Positions 11,313 through 21,026 of a DNA stretch of 64,000 nucleotides are shown here, piece after piece (positions within the stretch are counted from its first letter, which is position 1; each line of letters begins with the position of its first letter). Both the position numbers and the translations under genes were made by a program. The notes under the pieces are model-generated. The model worked only from the letters and a program-made list of their open reading frames with translations, was not told the origin of the DNA and searched no databases. The stretch is from Chondrus crispus (Eukaryota; Rhodophyta; Florideophyceae; Gigartinales; Gigartinaceae). The stretch lies in contig NW_005179178.1 of NCBI RefSeq assembly GCF_000350225.1, positions 59,903 through 123,902 on the forward strand, written 5' to 3'.

Positions 11313-14300
11313 GTTGAGGTCCATGCCGGTGCGTCTCCGGAGGCGTTGGGCGTAACGAGACACCAACTCCTCCGGGACGTGAGTCGGCGGAGTCCAAGTG
11401 GGCGTTTCGAAATCCGCCCACTTGATGAGGAACTCGATAGTTCCGTCTTCCATATCCCGGTGCTTCAGTAGTCGCTCGACATCGTACTGTGTCCCCTCTC
11501 TGACCTTGTCGGCGAGGTCAGCTGGGGTTGTTGTGCTCGCCCGTAGTGCGTCCGTCGGCGGTGGCGCGTATACGCAGCGATCTGGGGAGACCCGCTCAGT
11601 GACCCCATCACGATCGATCGTGATGGTTCGGTGGTCGTTCGCGAGGACGCGGTAGGTTCCGACCGCGGGGGACGCGAGCTTGTTCGAAGTCTTCCCACCG
11701 TCGGTGGGGTTGAGGTATACGTACTCTCCCGGATGGAGTCGCAAATTGATCCGTCGTATGCGCTTACCGAAGTCACACTTGTAGCGAGCCTGCGTCCGAC
11801 GCAGGCTCCCGTAGGCCATCTGGATTGTCGAATCCAAGGTCTTGAGGAATTCGACACGTTGGTTGCCCCTGTCGGCAGGGGGAACGTCACCGTCGGCTCG
11901 TCGAAGCGAGAACTCCGGCGGTGGCCTGCTGAGCACGAGCTCGAACGGCGTCGTGTTGGTGGTGCAGTGTACGTGGGAGTTATACGCATACGTAAGCGGC
12001 CCCACGTACACTTCCTAGTCATCTTGATGCTCGCCTACGTAGTTGCGTAGCATTTCAGCGATCGTTCGGTTGTATCGCTCGACTTGCCCGTTCGTCTGGG
12101 GATGGTACGCCGATGTGTACATATTAGTTATCCCCAGAACACGGCACGTGCTGTGGAAGAACTTGGCATTAAACTGCGGTCCGTTATCCGACAGCAACGT
12201 GCGCGGGACGCCGTACTTAGACACCCACGATTCGCAGAACGCAACTGCGACGGTGTATGCGGTTATCGTGCGAAGCGCAACGACTTGCGTCAGCTTGCTA
12301 AAGCGGTCCGTGATCACGAGCAGGAACCGTTTTCCTGACTTCGTCTTGAGGAGCGGCCCCAAGATGTGGATGGCCAGACTCTCGAGCGGCCTCGTAGCTG
12401 GAAACAATCTCAATCGGTTGAGATGTTTCCTCAGCTTGACCCGGTTCATCGCGCAGGTTCGACAACCTCGCACCGTGGCGGCAACATCTGCGGCCAGATG
12501 GGGCCAGTAGTACTCGCTACGGAGTGCGTAGTACATACGGTTCTGGCCCGGGTGCCCTGCGATGACCAGGTTGTGGCACAGGCAAAGGAGCCTGGCGCGG
12601 AGCGTCCGAGGTACCACCACCTGCACGACAGCAGGGTCGAAGCGGTGTCTCCGTTTGAGCACCCCCTGGTGGTCCTCGAAGAACGCGGAGTCCCGGGACT
12701 CTGACTGTCGTGCCAAAACGGTTTGGCAGAAGTCATCCACGCGTTGGTCTTCGGCAATATCCTCTATCGTAAGAGGAGCCGGAAGGTCGTCCTGCGGAGG
12801 GGCGACCGAAGAGTCGGGCGCCCCAGCCTCGTAGTCTGCGGTGCGTTCGATGTCGGTGGCGTCGAACTCATCATTCTCCTGCCAGAACGAATTGGGTCTT
12901 TGGAGAGCGGGGGCTTCGAAATCGCCCCTCGGCTCGTCGCGTGCTCGGGCGCACGACCTTCTTCGTGAGCTGGCTTGGTTCCGTGTCGTCGCGGAGATGT
13001 GCTCGACCTCGTGGTCGCAGCTCGCGATGCAAACATGGCCCGTGAGCTCGTTCGATACGTCTCCAACGGTCGTGCCCGCGTCGAAGGTGGGAATGTCGTC
13101 ATCCACCTCGACGCTGGGGCGAGGGTCGTCGGCGACTCTCGGCGACACGAGGCGTGACAGGGCGTCCGGTACCTGGTGCACGCGCCCGGGGCGGTACTGA
13201 ATGGTGAAGTCGTATTCAGCCAGGCGTAGCCGCCACCGGGTGAGTCTTCCGGAACTCTCGGTGAGGGACATGAGCCACCTCAAGGCGTCATGATCCGTTC
13301 GGACTGTGAACTTCGTGCCTTCAACGTACGGCCGTAGTGTGCGGACGGCCCACACTACGGCGAAGCATTCGCGCTCGGTAGCGCTGTAGTTTCGTTCGCT
13401 GTCGTTCAGCGAGTAAGACCAATACCCAACGGGGCGCCAATCGTTTGGCTGGTCGTGCTCTTGGAGCAGCGTGCAGCCTAGTTGGTAGGCGCTCGCGTCG
13501 GTGTCGATGATGTACGGTCGTCCGTGCCGAGGCAACGCGAGGATCGGCGGAGCGATCATGCACTCCTTAAGGTTCTCGAACGCCTGGAGTTGATCCTCGG
13601 TAGGAATATAGAAGTCAGGATCGGAATCCTTGCGCGTCATATCCGTCAACGGACGGGCTATTTTCGAGAAGCCCTTAACGAAGCGGCGATATACGTTACA
13701 CGCCCCGAGGAACGAGCGCACCTGCGTCAGCGTCCTCGGGAACGTGAACGTCCGGAAGGCGTCGGCCGCCGTATCGGCCACGCTCAACTTACCTGAGAAG
13801 ATGACGTGCCCCAGGTAGTGTACCTTCGGTTGAAAGAAGCTACACTTCTTGAGCTTGAGAGAGATGCCGGCACTCCCTAACAAGCTCAAGACAGTGTCGA
13901 GATGCTTCGCGTGTTCCGCGTCCGTACGCGAGAACACTATGACGTCATCGAGATAGACGAGGCATATTTGCCAGCGGACTCCGGAAAGGATAATATCCAA
14001 TGCACGTTGGAAGGTGGCCGGTGCCCCTTTTAGTCCGAAAGGCATGCGCAGGTGGCGAAACGTGCCCATGTGCGTCGTAAACGTGGTCTTATCCCGGTCC
14101 TCCGGAGCGACGGGGATCTGCCAATAACCGGAATTGCAGTCCAACGTCGTAAAGACGGCTGCATCTCCTAACGAGTCGATGCAGTCGTCCATCCGGGGCA
14201 GCGGATACAAATCCGCTGCCGTCTTCGCGTTGAGACGCCGGTAGTCCACGCAGAACCGAAGAGAGCCGTCTTTCTTCGGAACGAGCACCACCGGGGACGC

Positions 14301-15517
14301 CCACTCGGTGCTCGCGGGTTCGATAACCCCTGCGTTCAGCATTTGGTTGACCTCCTTGGCAACCATCTCCCGCATGGCGGGCCCCTTCCGATAAGGCATC
14401 GAACGAATCGGTTTCGTTCCCGGTTCGAGAGGGATGCGGTGCTCCGTGGCTCGGATCGTTCCGAGCGCACCGCTCCACAGACTCGAATGCTTACGGATCA
14501 TCTCGAGTACGTGGCCACGGAGCTTGTCATCGTCGATGTATGACAAGTCCACCTCTTTTTCCCAGTCCATCGGTGGATTTTGGGATCCTTTTTGTGGGGG
14601 CTTACGGTGCCTTCTGCCGTCGGTTGGTCTCGAGGTGGCCGATCGTCCGTACCCACCTGTTCCGTCCTAACGGTCTCTAGCTCATCGGAGCTTGGTCGTC
14701 TAGCTCTTGCCTTCCCGACTTGATCGGTCAAGTCGGTCAGGTGTAGCGCGTGTGCGACCCCCTCGGCGAGGCGAGGTTCGGGCGTCAGGATGGCGAGGGG
14801 GTTGCGCGTCGCATACCCCACGACGGTGTGCTTCGGAAGCCGCCTTTCCCGTCGCGAAAAGTTTGCGACGAGGACGTCGAAGGTCTGATTCGGCAGTACC
14901 TCGACGACGCCGTTCGTCAGCCTCACTCCATGTCGGTGTTGAAGTGACGGCTTCGGCTCCATGAATACGAGGCCCCTCCCCGCGGTGGTGACGCGCACTC
15001 GGGCTTGCGACGTCGCGGGGATGGTGACCCAGCGGGCGATTCGGATCGCCTGCGGGGCCTCCTCTCGTACATCGGGCCGTCTCGTCTGGCGTCCGCTACG
15101 CCTGGTACGGGGAGTCGGCTCCCCTTTTCCGTCGACGATGGCAACAGAGCCGCCTTGGCGCAGCTCCATCCGTTGAGCCTCGATGTCGATACATCGCACG
15201 TGCGTATCGATGAAGGCCGTGCCGAGGAGGACCAGCACGGCGAGCTGGTCCGCTACTACGAACGGAATTCGGAACACCGTGTTCCTCAACCGCATGGCCA
15301 GGCGGACGACGGCTGAAAGCTTGAGGGGGTTGCTATTCGCGCCTGCCAATCGTGGCAGAGGTGCGTCGTGCACGACGTAACGCGTCCAATTGGGGGGAAG
15401 GTCGGCCTTCCTCACCAGATTATACCCCGAACACGTATCAACGGCGATCGTGCGGGGTTTAAATGCATTTCCCTCTGTGGCTATCGAGCCGAGGACGTTG
15501 TAAATCTTCGACGTCAT
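11283..15517 (-). pseudogene. pol: pol of element A: protease, RT, RNase H, integrase, chromodomain
   Basis: This is a Ty3/Gypsy polyprotein in three pieces. 15517-14498 has the retropepsin motif, here DTCSG rather than DTG/DSG. A frameshift near 14500-14570 leads to 14570-12015, which holds RT (FCVDYRRLN, YLDD), RNase H (DTDAS) and integrase with its HHCC finger. A TAG at 12015-12017, where the P copy has TGG, separates the third piece, 12011-11283, in the same frame. That piece holds the integrase C-terminus (GTYRVL) and a chromodomain (YDVERLLKHR...FLIKWADFETPTW). The first integrase catalytic Asp is His (LAIHILGPL, codon 12366-12368; P has LAIDILGPL). The element is inactive. Clear homology to P pol fixes order and frame. 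Confidence 0.9.
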
Positions 15518-16007
15518 AAGGCAAATGACGCCGTCGACAACCTTCGGGGCGGCCTTATCGGTGAGGTCGTTCCGCCGGGGCCCTCGATTTCGGTGCTGGC
15601 CCCGCTTGCGTTTCCTTCTCCTCCTTTCTTGGGGCGTCCGCGGATCAGTGACGCCCCTCGGATTATTCGAGTCCGTACGACACGGACCTTTCTCCGGCGA
15701 CCTTGGGCTCGCGGGAGTCAGGGGGTCGACCGAATGTTTTCGGTCGTCGTTGCCCCGTCGCCATCGTTACGCCTCACCGGGACGTCGGCTGTCCCGGTGT
15801 CTTGTTCCCCTAACGTCGGGCCTTCGGAGGCCTCGACGTGCGCTCCCTCCTGTATCGGCATTACAAAAGCTCCCATGCTCGCCTCAGGTAGCGGGGGATG
15901 TATTATCGGACAATACCCCCCGTGTCCTTGGCGAGCACGCGGGGTCGGGTGTAGTTCGTGGGGAAAAGACGGCTCACGCGACCGCGTGTACGTAACCGTC
16001 TTTACCC

Positions 16008-16013
16008 TTTTTT
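16008..16013 (-). promoter_or_regulatory. candidate -1 ribosomal frameshift site, element A
   Basis: The minus strand reads TTCGAAAAAAGGGTAAAG at the end of gag, identical to P at 60196-60213. In P the pol frame is open from this point, so slippage here would fuse Gag to Pol. No downstream pseudoknot was assessed. Confidence 0.45.
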
Positions 16014-17252
16014 CGAACTACCCGTGCTATCGGAGCTAACCTCCTGGCTATCGACGGCCAGGTCTTCTTCGGGTAGCCGGCCGCGTGGGTCGGGACGATT
16101 CGTCCACTGCGGCTCGGCGGCCTTGGCGAAGTACTCGGGTACTTCCGGGCCTTGACCTGCAGCGTCCGGTCGTCGCAGGATATGGGGGCGAAACGAGTCG
16201 GCTCTCCTTCGTGACCCTCCGTGGGTAGAGGGTACAGATCCTCTAGCCAGTCTTGCAGGTACATTATCGCATTTTGTACCTGTTGGGGTAACCGAGAACG
16301 GTCTCGGTCCCCCCTTTCTCCTTGACGGGGGTACCTTGTGTCCGCCTGTCGTTAGGCGGGTCGATGCCGACGATCGACTTCGTTACGACGGTACCCGCCT
16401 CCACGGGGGGCGAAGCGTGCGCCCGCACCCGATCGGTTCGGGAAATCTTGACGCGGGGGACGGCCCTCGCCCGCCGCTTGCCGGAGAAGATTACGCGCAC
16501 CGGGGCGCGTTTCCATCTGGTAGCGGTAGTTCCTGTACGCCGTGAACAATCGTTGTTCCGGCGACAGGAACGGACACGCGTACATGGCATGCCCGTACGT
16601 ACGGCATAGCCAGCACACGTACGCGCTGCCGTTCGTTGAGGCGAAGGTCGCCGCGTGCCGCGCCTCCTCATCGGTGAGGAGGGGCACGCGAGGCGAGGCG
16701 CTTCCCTTATCTCGACTCGAGATATCGAGCTCGGCGACGCGGAGGTCCGTGCCCCTTGCCACTCTTGGAGTGGCCGCGAATGCGGTCGCGTAACTCGATG
16801 TCGTTCCGGTCGACATCGGTGAAGGGGTTCGTGCCCCCACGGGCCCTGCTCCTTGCGTAATGAGGACAGGGTCGGCCTGCCACTCATCCTCCCCGATATA
16901 GAGGGTCGAGGCGGGCGAACTTGTCGCGGCGGACTTCGTAGTCCTGCCAGCCCTCCCTGCCGGTTTCGGATCCGGCAGAGGTAAACCGCGCCGAGCGCGG
17001 TACGTTGTACCTTCCGCCGTGGCGATACGGCGGATGGTCGGAAGATCGGTCTTCTGACTGCCTGCCAGCCTTCGCACAGTCTCGGATACTGCGGCACGGG
17101 TTGCCGGTGCAAGTCCCCGCACCAAGTAGTGCGCGAGGGACTGTTCGGAGAAGACTGCCGTGCATCGGAACGCAGCAGTCTCGAGTCGGTCAGCAAACGT
17201 GCTTTCCGTCTCATGCGATTGCTGTCGCGCCGTAGCGACAGCGTCGTATGCT

Positions 17253-17257
17253 TCACC
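17253..17257. repeat. target-site duplication of element B, left copy (TCACC)
   Basis: TCACC precedes the B LTR here and TAACC follows the other LTR at 32086-32090, a one-base mismatch. The gag reading sequence of A continues across the pair as in intact P gag (cttcacc then taacacgtc), which proves a clean insertion. Confidence 0.8.
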
Positions 17258-17480
17258 TGTAGTGCAATAATGGGCTCTACAGGGGGGTGAAATAGAAGGA
17301 AAATATTTGGAGTTGGATATGAAAAGTAGTCCGGGTTGGGGGGGGACACACGTGTGAGTAATTGCACAGTTTTAATTTTTAATTATTTTATTTAGTTAAT
17401 TAGTTGGCATTAATTTTGCTGACACTAGATTAGATCTAGGATCTAGCGACGCGAGCTACTGTAGAGGCTCCGGCGGGGCG

Positions 17481-17489
17481 ATATATACC
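17481..17489 (+). promoter_or_regulatory. TATA-like box in the B 5' LTR
   Basis: ATATATACC follows a GC-rich CGGCGGGGCG and is conserved in the 3' LTR near 30780. Position and sequence suit an RNA polymerase II core promoter. The start site is not defined. Confidence 0.45.
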
Positions 17490-17689
17490 TTAGCCCTCTG
17501 ACCACCAAGTCAGTAAAGGTAACCCGAGTTGCCGGGGTTGAATGTCGCCTTGGTCGAAGTCCGTCTCTACCAAGACGCTCCCTTTTACCTAAGCCTACGG
17601 CATCCTCTATTGCTCGGGGGTTCCTTTTCTTTTTCCTTTATTTCCCTATCCTTTTCTATCTCTACTTCTACCTATTTTTCCCTTATCTT

Positions 17690-18005
17690 GTGTTGGTGCC
17701 ATCGGCCTCGGTTGCCACCGAACCGGTGTAGGTGTTTCGAGCCATCGGGCGGCACAGTTGACGTAGCGCTGCTACTGTGACCCATTTTTCCGACGGAGAC
17801 TGTTGCAACGACGTCTCCCTGGAAGGGCTCCGTCGTAGTACGAGCCAGTGTTGGTACCATCGGTGTCGGTTGCGACCGAACCGGTGTAGGTGTTTCGAGC
17901 CATCGGGCGGCACGGTTGACGTAGCGCTGCTACTTTCATTTCATCCCGTCGGGCTGCGTTGCGACGCCCCCGTCGAAGGCCTTGTCGCGTCACAAGGTGT
18001 CGAAG
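17690..18005 (+). repeat. diverged 158-bp tandem duplication in the B 5' LTR
   Basis: Unit 1 begins GTGTTGGTGCC (17690) and unit 2 GTGTTGGTACC (17848). The first ~87 bp are close, the remainder diverged. The single unit in the 3' LTR (from about 31003) starts like unit 1 and ends like unit 2, so it looks like a deletion product of recombination between units. Confidence 0.7.
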
Positions 18006-18315
18006 AAGCTCAACGAGCATTGGCCTTACAACCCAGTGGAACCGGGGTACCTACGTACGCCCCCCACCCCACACTCGTGGAGCAGATCTCTTCGCAAGTC
18101 TCTACCACACCGATCCCGGGCCGGGCTATTCCTCTGTGCCCCCCCTATCAGGGATCTGAGCTACTACGAGTCGCAAGCTCGTTTAAACGGAGAAGGGAGA
18201 GTCGGACACTCCGTAGCGCTGTGCCATCGGCAGTTCTTCTTTTTGTTGCTGTTGTTGTTTTTGCTGGACCATCGGACCGCGGTCTCTGCCCGACAGGCGC
18301 ATTGCACTAGAAAAG

Positions 18316-18333
18316 TGGTCTCCCGACCTAGAA
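18316..18333 (+). other. primer-binding site of element B
   Basis: TGGTCTCCCGACCTAGAA lies 4 nt after the LTR, the same PBS as in P, A and X. Its complement would end ...GGGAGACCA in the primer tRNA. Confidence 0.7.
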
Positions 18334-18438
18334 CTTGTTTTTTCTACGACAAGGAAGTTGGTCTGGGTAACGGACTCTTTTTTTTTATTTTCTTTTTGTT
18401 TGTAACCTTTTTGCTGCGTAGGTCCGCTAATACGAGCG

Positions 18439-20724
18439 ATGTCGACAAGCGCCCCCGGAGACGTCCGTCCCGGGGCAAGTAGAAGCGGATCGGCACGAGC
18501 GTCGAGGATCCCGAGGGGCCCTTGCACCCGGAGCCAGGCCAATACGGCCACGGACCCCGGAGATCAAGACTCCTCTACGGGGATAGCCGCCGACAAGACT
18601 GACCTCGACGAGAAGTTGGAGAAGATGAGCAGCGAAATTCGCGAAGAAGCGAAGAAAAATCTCGAGGTTGAATTAGCCCTCGTCCGAAAGCAACTGGAGT
18701 TGCAAGCCTCCGAGTTCCACACCGTTTTAGGAGAACTATCGGCTCGAGTGGATCTCGTCGAGAAGGAGCGAGGCGAGGCAACCGACGGTCTGGAGCCGGA
18801 GGTCCTAGCTTCGTTGAAAAGTTCGGTCAAGGACGCAAGGCGCGACGCGAATCAACCTTTGGAGTCCTTGGGGAAATTTAGAAGCAGTATCGACGACAAG
18901 TTTGACCGCGCGTCTCATCGCCTCAAGGACCTCGAACAGGTCGCCGGGCAAGAGCCGCTTCCAACGGGTCGAGAAGGCGACCGTCCATCGAAGAAGTACA
19001 AGGCCGCGGTACAGCGGAGTTCCAAGTCGAAGACTTCGAAGAAGAATCTGCGACGCAGGAGCAAGAGTCACTGTAGTGACGAGCCGGAGGACCAAGACTC
19101 AATGACCGAGTCGAATGGCCTTTCCGAAGATGGTGACGACGGTTTGTCGAACCATGCCAGCGATTCCGAACATCGTTCAGAGGAAGGGAAAGGAATTTCG
19201 CGGGGCAAGAAAATTACCTCCAGACGGGGCGGGATAACTTCGTCCGCCTCGCGGAGAGACAAGGACGCGGAGCCCGAAGATGTCGCAACGCGGCGCGGGC
19301 CGCTATGGGAGGAGTTGGAGGAGCTGAATCCGACCAAATACCTCTTCAAGAAATTACTTTCGTACCGAACGTACCGTTTGCGGAACCCACAGACACATTT
19401 GTCAAGTTCCCGGCGGACCGCCGTGCGAAAAATCAGGAGAGATATTCCGCCTAAGGTGAAGAAGGACAACACGTTCACAGGTGAGGACGGAGTCCTTGTG
19501 TTGGATTTTTTGGCAAAATTTGTTCAAGAGTTTGATACTCAAGAAATGAACGAGGGGCAAGCGATCCGCTTGTTGCCCGAATTTCTAAGTGGCGTCGCTT
19601 TGAGACAGTACACTTCGGTGTCTCAGACGGCTGGGTCCCATCACGGAAAGGTGTCCGTTTGGCCGGAGGCCGTACAGTGGTTGTTGAGGAGTTTGGCAAC
19701 CGACGAGGCGATCCGTCAAGCCGTGCTCGCATTGCGAGAGGTTCAGCAAAGACCGTCTGAAGACGAGATGGAATTTTATATCCGTCTGACGGACGCAAGT
19801 AATCGATGTGGAAACGTATATTCGATGGAAGAACAAATGACGATGTTTATTGAAGGACTCGATTCGAGTATCAAGCCAATGGTATCTCAATACCGACAAG
19901 ACAATCGAGACGTTTCGTTTTTGAGACTAGTTAATTACGCGAAGGCGCATGGCTCGGAGAGCCGCGCTAAGGACAAGAAGACTAAAAAGGTCACAATTCA
20001 GACGCCGTCGACGATCAGGGCGGGTAAGAAGCGGAGGGCTTCTTATCCCGGTCGCAAAAGTCACGCCGCCGTCCATTTGGCCGAGTCCATTTCCGCGTCA
20101 GATGAGCGCGGTGCGCATGGAGACAGCGAAAGTCAGTACGAAGGAGCATTGGTAGCCGAAGGCAATTTTATTGAGCCATCGGAGGGCTACGGACACGAGG
20201 ACTACGGGGCAAGCGGGTCGTCAACTCTACCGACGCCCACGTACACAACGGAGTCGTTTTCAGAGCCCACGGATCCCGTGATGACGTTTCGGGGGTGCGG
20301 CCACACGCCGGCGCCGCGCATTCCGATGGAAGACAAGGGCACGACGTTTCGAAGGCCAGGCTGGATGGGAAGGCCGCAACGTCAAGAAAGCCCGCCGGCC
20401 CGTGGAGGACCTAGGCCGCAATATACCGTCAAGACGCACGGACTGGTGTGCTATCATTGTTACGAAAAGGGGCACGCCGCGCCAACGTGCATTCTTTCCC
20501 TCCGGGAAATGCACCGAGTTTTGGAAAATTATGAAGCGTTGTCTCCGATGGAGAGGTTAGGGATACCATCGACAAGTTACCTGAAGGTCAAGAATTGGTT
20601 CGATTCGCAGACGGCGAGCACGCCGAGTGCTTCAAAGCCAAGGCCGAACCAACCCTTCAGAGGGCCTGCCGCGGGGCCCGCGTCGTCGGACGTGAGAAGG
20701 GTCCCGCAGCGGCAGGAAAACTAG
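18439..20724 (+). CDS. gag: Gag of element B
   Basis: This is a 761-residue Gag, the capsid/nucleocapsid protein of the retrotransposon particle. The N-terminal half is highly charged with Lys/Glu-rich coiled-coil segments (about residues 50-190). The retrotransposon gag core lies at about 290-500; its DFLAKF...EGQAIRLLPEFL segment matches the FLKDIR...EGIAVRVLAHFL of P gag. The zinc knuckle CYHCYEKGHAAPTC sits at residues 671-684 (CX2CX4HX4C). The start at 18439 is the first ATG after the PBS. The C-terminus is short after the knuckle, and a linker frame overlaps from 20595, so the natural product may extend by frameshifting, or a one-base indel created the TAG stop at 20722. Confidence 0.9.
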   Translation: MSTSAPGDVRPGASRSGSARASRIPRGPCTRSQANTATDPGDQDSSTGIAADKTDLDEKLEKMSSEIREEAKKNLEVELALVRKQLELQASEFHTVLGELSARVDLVEKERGEATDGLEPEVLASLKSSVKDARRDANQPLESLGKFRSSIDDKFDRASHRLKDLEQVAGQEPLPTGREGDRPSKKYKAAVQRSSKSKTSKKNLRRRSKSHCSDEPEDQDSMTESNGLSEDGDDGLSNHASDSEHRSEEGKGISRGKKITSRRGGITSSASRRDKDAEPEDVATRRGPLWEELEELNPTKYLFKKLLSYRTYRLRNPQTHLSSSRRTAVRKIRRDIPPKVKKDNTFTGEDGVLVLDFLAKFVQEFDTQEMNEGQAIRLLPEFLSGVALRQYTSVSQTAGSHHGKVSVWPEAVQWLLRSLATDEAIRQAVLALREVQQRPSEDEMEFYIRLTDASNRCGNVYSMEEQMTMFIEGLDSSIKPMVSQYRQDNRDVSFLRLVNYAKAHGSESRAKDKKTKKVTIQTPSTIRAGKKRRASYPGRKSHAAVHLAESISASDERGAHGDSESQYEGALVAEGNFIEPSEGYGHEDYGASGSSTLPTPTYTTESFSEPTDPVMTFRGCGHTPAPRIPMEDKGTTFRRPGWMGRPQRQESPPARGGPRPQYTVKTHGLVCYHCYEKGHAAPTCILSLREMHRVLENYEALSPMERLGIPSTSYLKVKNWFDSQTASTPSASKPRPNQPFRGPAAGPASSDVRRVPQRQEN

Positions 20725-21026
20725 AGAGGGGAATCTCGCATGTGTCGCGAGAGGCACAGGGTAGACGTACTGTGCCCGGGGCTCAGCCCCGTTCCCCGTC
20801 TCTAAAGAAAAAATTTGGCCCCGATGAGGAGGTTGATCGGTGGGTGGATAAGCCCAAAGGGCCAGCTCAAGTCAAGAAAATTTTGAGCCGAGCCAGAGAT
20901 CATCCGTTGGAAGAAGTTCGAAGACCCTGGTATAGGGTTAAGCGAAGGGAGCGTCCCGAGAAGATTTTGGTTCTTGGGCGAAAAAAAATAAAGTTTACGC
21001 GGACATTGGACCAACAGTTGGATTGA
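20595..21026 (+). CDS. gag-pol linker frame of element B
   Basis: This 143-codon frame overlaps the end of gag (frame -1 relative to it) and ends at TGA 21024-21026. It is rich in Lys, Arg and Glu (DEEVDRWVDKPKG, ILSRARDH). Its last part contains GGG CGA AAA AAA ATA, in which an A8 run at 20981-20988 would allow a -1 shift into pol. It may be the Gag C-terminus. No known domain is seen. Confidence 0.45.
   Translation: MVRFADGEHAECFKAKAEPTLQRACRGARVVGREKGPAAAGKLERGISHVSREAQGRRTVPGAQPRSPSLKKKFGPDEEVDRWVDKPKGPAQVKKILSRARDHPLEEVRRPWYRVKRRERPEKILVLGRKKIKFTRTLDQQLD

Larger units (their letters stand above)
15974..17257 (-). pseudogene. gag: gag of element A, C-terminal part
   Basis: This is the distal half of gag, cut from its start by element B. 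The frame holds the retrotransposon zinc knuckle CWLCRTYGHAMYAC (CX2CX4HX4C) and an Arg/Gly-rich tail. It stops at a TAA near 16351 where P has TAC, and a one-base shift follows within the region corresponding to 16200. Just before the end of gag lies a run of six A on the minus strand (16008-16013), the same candidate -1 frameshift site as in P. The target of B is between codons near 17257, TCACC. Confidence 0.85.
17258..18311 (+). repeat. 5' LTR of element B
   Basis: This LTR is 1054 bp. It starts TGTAGTGCAAT and ends ATTGCACTAGA; the 3' LTR ends ATTGCACTACA. The termini form an 11-bp inverted repeat. A TATA-like ATATATACC lies at 17481. It contains a 158-bp tandem duplication that the 3' LTR has only once. 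Confidence 0.9.

Noticed and set aside
16264..17367. 367-codon ORF in the A gag region as a separate gene
   Set aside because: It is an off-frame reading of gag; the frame with the zinc knuckle (16352-17125) is the real one. The same shadow appears over P gag at 58956-59948.
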